Positions 63,766 to 64,000 of a stretch of DNA of 64,000 bases are shown here, piece by piece. The DNA is from Microlunatus phosphovorus NM-1 (lineage in GTDB: Bacteria > Actinomycetota > Actinomycetes > Propionibacteriales > Propionibacteriaceae). Within the stretch, counting starts at the first letter, position 1. Each line of letters starts with the position of its first letter. The stretch spans positions 1,178,001 through 1,242,000 of the forward strand of contig NC_015635.1 in NCBI RefSeq assembly GCF_000270245.1, in the 5' to 3' direction. A program made the position numbers and the translations under genes. Below the pieces are notes generated by a model. That model searched no databases, had not been told where the DNA came from, and saw nothing but the letters and a program-made list of their open reading frames with translations.

Positions 63766-64000
63766 TCGAGATCGTCAACCTCACGCCGCACGAAGTGACT
63801 GTCATGCCAGGCGATGCCGAGGCAGTCACCTTTCCAGCATCAGGAGAGTTCGCGCGGGTACGTGAGCATCTTGGTGACGAGGTGTGGGTGGCCACCGAAG
63901 GTGGACGGGTCCCGGTTCGACAGCTCACTTATGACGAACAGGTCGATGACCTTCCCGATCCGAGCCCAGGGGTGCTCTATCTTGTCTCCCGCCTGACGGC
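63762..64000 (+). CDS. Small conserved NLTPH-type protein (cut by the window end)
   Basis: The 79 residues visible begin MIEIVNLTPHEVTVMPGDAE and include FPASGEFARVREHLG, then PDPSPGVLYLVSRLTA at the window edge, with no stop reached. The NLTPH start and the GVxYLVS phrase recall a small protein family found in actinobacteria and phages, of unknown function to me. The ATGA overlap with the membrane-protein gene shows that the operon continues beyond the window. Confidence 0.65.
   Translation, partial: MIEIVNLTPHEVTVMPGDAEAVTFPASGEFARVREHLGDEVWVATEGGRVPVRQLTYDEQVDDLPDPSPGVLYLVSRLT

Overview
The window is GC-rich DNA from an actinobacterium, most likely of the Propionibacteriales or a close relative. 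The evidence is the very high GC content, frequent GTG and TTG starts with strong Shine-Dalgarno sites, rpoB beginning at a TTG codon, a short zinc-type S14, a mycothiol-dependent-isomerase-like (MDMPI/DinB-like) protein, and the actinobacterial style of RpoB and RpoC. I cannot name the species from sequence alone.

The core is transcription and translation machinery: rpoB-rpoC (2.0-9.4 kb), rpsL-rpsG-fusA-tuf (21.3-25.7 kb), the S10 and spc ribosomal clusters from rpsJ to rplO (33.0-43.0 kb), and secY-adk-map (43.3-46.1 kb). Accessory blocks separate these. At 9.7-21.0 kb lies a carbohydrate block: a ribose-type ABC importer facing left, then DeoR, FGGY kinase and zinc dehydrogenase facing right, followed by an ankyrin lipoprotein, a GntR regulator and an aldo/keto reductase. 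At 26.2-32.3 kb lie a gamma-glutamyltransferase, a DrrAB-like exporter with a LiaSR-type two-component system, and a CDP-alcohol phosphatidyltransferase. Dispersed palindromic repeats sit at several of the joins between core and accessory DNA.

From 46.4 to 53.3 kb there are small regulatory operons: arsR-SRPBCC-MDMPI, then DUF2975-XRE with a lone LysR effector domain, then tetR with a rifamycin-phosphotransferase-like protein. Several have recognisable operator palindromes at their promoters.

The last 10 kb is the most unusual part. A multi-pass membrane Ser/Thr kinase precedes eight genes in which each start overlaps the previous stop by 4 bases (55.5 kb to the window end). They encode a TIGR03986-like RAMP protein, a minimal Cas10 (GGDD palm, no HD nuclease), a single Cas7-like RAMP, a Csx10-like RAMP, a tandem double-RAMP protein, a small Csx19-like protein, a two-helix membrane protein with a large soluble region that could be a nucleotide sensor, and a small protein cut by the window edge. 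This looks like a type III-D-like effector module. No CRISPR array, adaptation gene or Cas6 is visible. My working model is that the RAMP/Cas10 complex makes a nucleotide signal on target recognition and the membrane protein responds to it.
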